Position numbers and translations under genes: made by a program
The notes under the pieces: generated by a model
Database searches by the model: none
What the model saw: only the letters and a program-made list of their open reading frames with translations
Told to the model about the DNA's origin: nothing
Part shown: piece after piece, positions 61,381-64,000 of the stretch
Layout: every line of letters begins with the position of its first letter
Position numbering within the stretch: the first letter of the stretch is position 1
Assembly: GCA_000708835.1 (NCBI GenBank)
Contig: DF238763.1
Coordinates: 42,469-106,468, forward strand
DNA length: 64,000 bases
Source: Klebsormidium nitens
Taxonomy: Eukaryota; Streptophyta; Klebsormidiophyceae; Klebsormidiales; Klebsormidiaceae
Direction: 5' to 3'

Positions 61381-61793
61381 ATTTTAGAAACAGGGCTTTA
61401 TATATATAAAGCTTTTAGCTGGGTTAAATCTGTTTTTAGCAAAGAATTTTTTTACCTTAAATATCTTTTTATATAGTATAAAAAGAGAGAACAAGAAAAA
61501 AAATATGTTGAATCCACCCATGAAACGAAGCTCTGCATTTAAAGCTTTGTCGTCTTTTTCCATATTCACAAAATTGCTTCTTTTTTTTAGCTATCTTCTT
61601 GCCCATTGAGGCGCCTGCCTCCACGTTCTATTTGTTTTTCTAGAACATTGAGCATTTTAGCTTCTCATAGCAATAAACTGAATAGGCTTAAAATACAAAG
61701 TTATTGGCTTTTTACTAAAAAAAATTCTTATCTGCTCTTTGTACAACACTATAAAAGTATTTTTATATTTATAAATTTACAAGGTAACATTCA
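61381..61793. other. Spacer next to the tmRNA-like RNA
   Basis: A 61 aa minus-strand frame at 61384-61569 contains one hydrophobic segment (FNIFFFLFSLFILYKKIF) but has no recognised family. The plus-strand frame at 61606-61818 is likewise unrecognised. Confidence 0.35.
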
Positions 61794-61838
61794 CCCGTTA
61801 TTGCGAGGTCTGAGATAAGAGACCCCGCATTGAACGGG
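61794..61838. other. Strong imperfect hairpin
   Basis: CCCGTTATTGCGAGGTCT pairs with AGACCCCGCATTGAACGGG around a short loop. It is GC-rich in an AT-rich region and differs from the dispersed repeats. It may open a structured RNA that extends to about 62180. Confidence 0.6.
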
Positions 61839-62197
61839 AGGGAGTAGAATAATTGCAGTAGAGGAAGTGAAGCTCCCCGCTTTGGGCTCAAATGCTCCTC
61901 CAGTACAATTCCTTTCCCTTTTTAGAGTACAATCGAAGAAAAAAACAAGCAAAAAGATCTTATGGGGCAGCGGAGCTCTTATTTATAAAGAAACTCCCCC
62001 AGTCGCGCGGTGCAAATTGGTGCAAAGGTTTCGCGAGTTGAGGTGCAGCAAAATAGTTAGTCTTTTAAGAGTAAGAGCAGGATTCAAAAAGGAAAGTAAA
62101 CCTGCTTATAGAATTCAAAAAGCTACTTTTACTAAACTTTCCTTAAAAAATGGCTATGTTCTTTTTTTTTCATAAGCTATACTACTTTATACCTATT
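61839..62197. other. Possible structured RNA region or basic ORF
   Basis: The plus strand reads agaggaagtgaagctcccc at 61860 and aaacctgcttatagaattc near 62099, vaguely like the two halves of the RNase P RNA core. The same DNA has a 102 aa basic frame from a GTG (61867-62175). Neither reading is secure. Confidence 0.2.
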
Positions 62198-63853
62198 TTA
62201 CAACTCATGAAGAAGACACCATACCATGTAAAAGACAAAAATAAGTTGCGAACACCCTAGCAGTATGAAAAAAATAGCAATAGGTGTTAGAAAGTACTTT
62301 TTTATTGCATCACGATAGGATGCAAAACGTTCTAATAGAATTCGAAACGTTTTATTTTTAATGAATGGTTTTTCTAATAGCCATCGAATGAGCCCAGAAA
62401 GTATTCCTTGCACACTAAGCAAAAAGGTACCTATCAAGATCAGCAATACCCAGTAAGGGCCTAGATTTATAAAATCATAAATGAAATCGAGCGAGGTTTT
62501 GCCCTCTGGTAAGGTGAAAAGACCCTCTTTGATTAATTTGATTGGAAGATATGCCACGTCAGTAATCCATTGCTTAAACGAAGGTTCGGCTGCTATGCCA
62601 AGCCCTAGGTGCCATTGACTAAAACGAAAGCCTAGATTTAAAATATGAATCAAGCTTCGAATTCGAAGTAAGATCCCACACACACAAATAAAAAAACTAA
62701 AGTAATGGCAATCTATAGCAAAACTGGCTATAAAGTCAGGAAAAAAGTTCAAAAGTTGCAATATTTTAGGAATCATACTTCCTTCCTGATTTGGAAATAT
62801 TGAATCAAAAGTATAGCCAGAAATCAAACCACGATGTGTGGGGCTTAGATCACTAACTTTTTCACTATTATCTGGGGTTAGAAGATCCATCTCTTCTTCG
62901 GCGCTAAGAGATTCTTGTCTGGCAGTTTGAAGAGGCTCCACTTCTTGAGTGATTGGACTTTGAGCTGTATTACTGTTTGATCGGCTTCGCTGATTGTCTG
63001 TTGCGTCAGAGCTCGATCTTGATGACCTCCCCGACAAAACCTCAGTATGCAAGTTTTTTTCTTGAAGACACTCAAGCTTTGATTTAGCTTGCATCCTTTG
63101 ACAAAGTAAAGACGTTGTAAAAGCTAGAGTTGCTGTACCCATAATCACCCCCAATTTTACAGTCGGTGGAAGAGGAAGAGTTTGAATCGCCTTAGATACT
63201 GAAGTAATAATTACCGCTCCAGCAGTTAGAACTACTGGCGTAGATCCAGCAACGCCTTCAACAAAACCTTTTCCGGCCTCATACGCAGCCTGTGGAAGTT
63301 TTTTTGTATCTATTTCACCGGAAGCTGACCATTTGAACTGATCACTTCCTGAAGCCGGAGCAGCCGCAGCTTGGACAGCAGGAGCTTGAACAGCACCTGG
63401 GACAGCAGGAGCTTGAACAGCACCTGGGACAGCAGGAGCTTGAACAGTAGCCAACCCAACCTCAGAATGAATCTCGGACTGTGCAATGTCAGGGCGAGCT
63501 GCTACTACTTTTCCAAAGTCTTCTGCAGAAGAATTCGCTGGAGAATTAATAGATTCGGTACTTACACTGCTCTCTCTGGCCAAGAGGGCTTCAGTTGAAG
63601 CACCGCGATTCTCTTTTCCTAAAGGAAACTCTTCTGGAACAGATTGTAAATTCTTGTTTTCGCCGAGATCTTCAACGGGATTCATGCCCATCATTCCTGT
63701 AATAATACTAGAAGAACTATTGCCCTCAAAATAAATAAACAATAATCGACCTCCCACCAGAAAACAGAAGACTAAAGGTTTCAACAAAGCACATAAAGCT
63801 TTCATACCTTTCTCTAGTAAATTTGAAATGTTTTTTTGTTGTACATACATCAT
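62198..63853 (-). CDS. Large hypothetical membrane protein with PAV/PGA repeats
   Basis: 551 aa, no recognised family. Order: a basic start with one hydrophobic helix (about residues 20-42, ALCALLKPLVFCFLVGGRLLF); an acidic Ser-rich region; tandem VQAPAVPGA repeats (about 135-160); two short hydrophobic stretches around STPVVLTAGAVIIT and VIMGTATLAFTTSLL; a Ser/Arg/Glu-rich linker; then a C-terminal half with about five membrane helices (for example YFSFFICVCGILL, YWVLLILIGTFLLSV and FILLGCSQLIFVFYMVW). Its size, low-complexity linkers and position beside Rep and recombinase genes fit a mitochondrial-plasmid membrane protein; that is inference. Confidence 0.6.
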   Translation of the reverse strand: MMYVQQKNISNLLEKGMKALCALLKPLVFCFLVGGRLLFIYFEGNSSSSIITGMMGMNPVEDLGENKNLQSVPEEFPLGKENRGASTEALLARESSVSTESINSPANSSAEDFGKVVAARPDIAQSEIHSEVGLATVQAPAVPGAVQAPAVPGAVQAPAVQAAAAPASGSDQFKWSASGEIDTKKLPQAAYEAGKGFVEGVAGSTPVVLTAGAVIITSVSKAIQTLPLPPTVKLGVIMGTATLAFTTSLLCQRMQAKSKLECLQEKNLHTEVLSGRSSRSSSDATDNQRSRSNSNTAQSPITQEVEPLQTARQESLSAEEEMDLLTPDNSEKVSDLSPTHRGLISGYTFDSIFPNQEGSMIPKILQLLNFFPDFIASFAIDCHYFSFFICVCGILLRIRSLIHILNLGFRFSQWHLGLGIAAEPSFKQWITDVAYLPIKLIKEGLFTLPEGKTSLDFIYDFINLGPYWVLLILIGTFLLSVQGILSGLIRWLLEKPFIKNKTFRILLERFASYRDAIKKYFLTPIAIFFILLGCSQLIFVFYMVWCLLHEL

Positions 63854-64000
63854 CTCCTATGTTTTGTTTTTCTATATTTTGTAAAAAATATTTTGTAAAG
63901 GGTATTTTTTTATAAAAAAAGGTTTTCGTATAGCAATATTCACTAAAAAAGTTCAGCTTATTAGATAAAAACATAGTAAGTCAATCTTTTTTTATTGCGC
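63854..64000. other. AT-rich end of window
   Basis: No feature is seen. Confidence 0.3.

Overview
This window is part of a mitochondrial genome. It is gene-rich, AT-rich, uses the standard code in its housekeeping genes, and carries many introns and repeats. It encodes bacterial-like rns, rrn5 and rnl, atp9, nad4, nad5, nad4L, cox1, sdh3, sdh4, rps2, ccmB, ccmC, tatC and 13 clear tRNAs. This gene set, together with 5S rRNA and group I and group II introns, suggests an alga or gene-rich protist. A green-lineage alga is my best guess, but the window does not prove it.

Layout. 1-1.7 kb: short repeats, two adjacent trnL genes and trnR(ucg). 2-3.6 kb: a convergent pair of decayed genes, a DNA cytosine-C5 methyltransferase and a type II restriction endonuclease of Eco47II/Sau96I-like appearance. 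Together they look like a restriction-modification (R-M) cassette, which is very unusual for a mitochondrial genome. 4.6-12.4 kb: trnfM, rns (one group I intron), rrn5, trnM, rnl and atp9, all on the plus strand. 14.5-19.5 kb: a foreign block with two tyrosine recombinases, a D,D(35)E transposase whose second Asp is Asn, and a broken Rep-like gene. 20-34.3 kb: nad4, nad5, rps2-ccmB, ccmC, trnS-tatC-trnH, nad4L, sdh3-sdh4 and six more tRNAs, separated by repeat-filled spacers. 34.4-56.9 kb: cox1 on the minus strand. I could resolve it into 11 exons that sum to exactly 1608 nt (535 aa plus stop) with 10 introns: three group II with RT-HNH maturases and seven group I with LAGLIDADG ORFs. Two cox1 exons are only 11 nt long. 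57.3-64 kb: a second plasmid-like block with an initiator-tRNA-derived tRNA, an intact tyrosine recombinase, an intact Rep-like gene paralogous to the broken one, a tmRNA-like RNA and a large membrane protein with a PAV/PGA repeat.

A family of short palindromic repeats (about 30 nt units, GC-rich hairpins and A-run/T-run hairpins) fills the spacers. It has also entered rRNA variable regions, intron ORFs and a maturase reading frame. The energy genes work together in respiratory complexes I, II and IV and ATP synthase. ccmB/ccmC serve cytochrome c maturation and tatC serves protein export. The plasmid-like and R-M genes are selfish or foreign cargo, mostly in decay.
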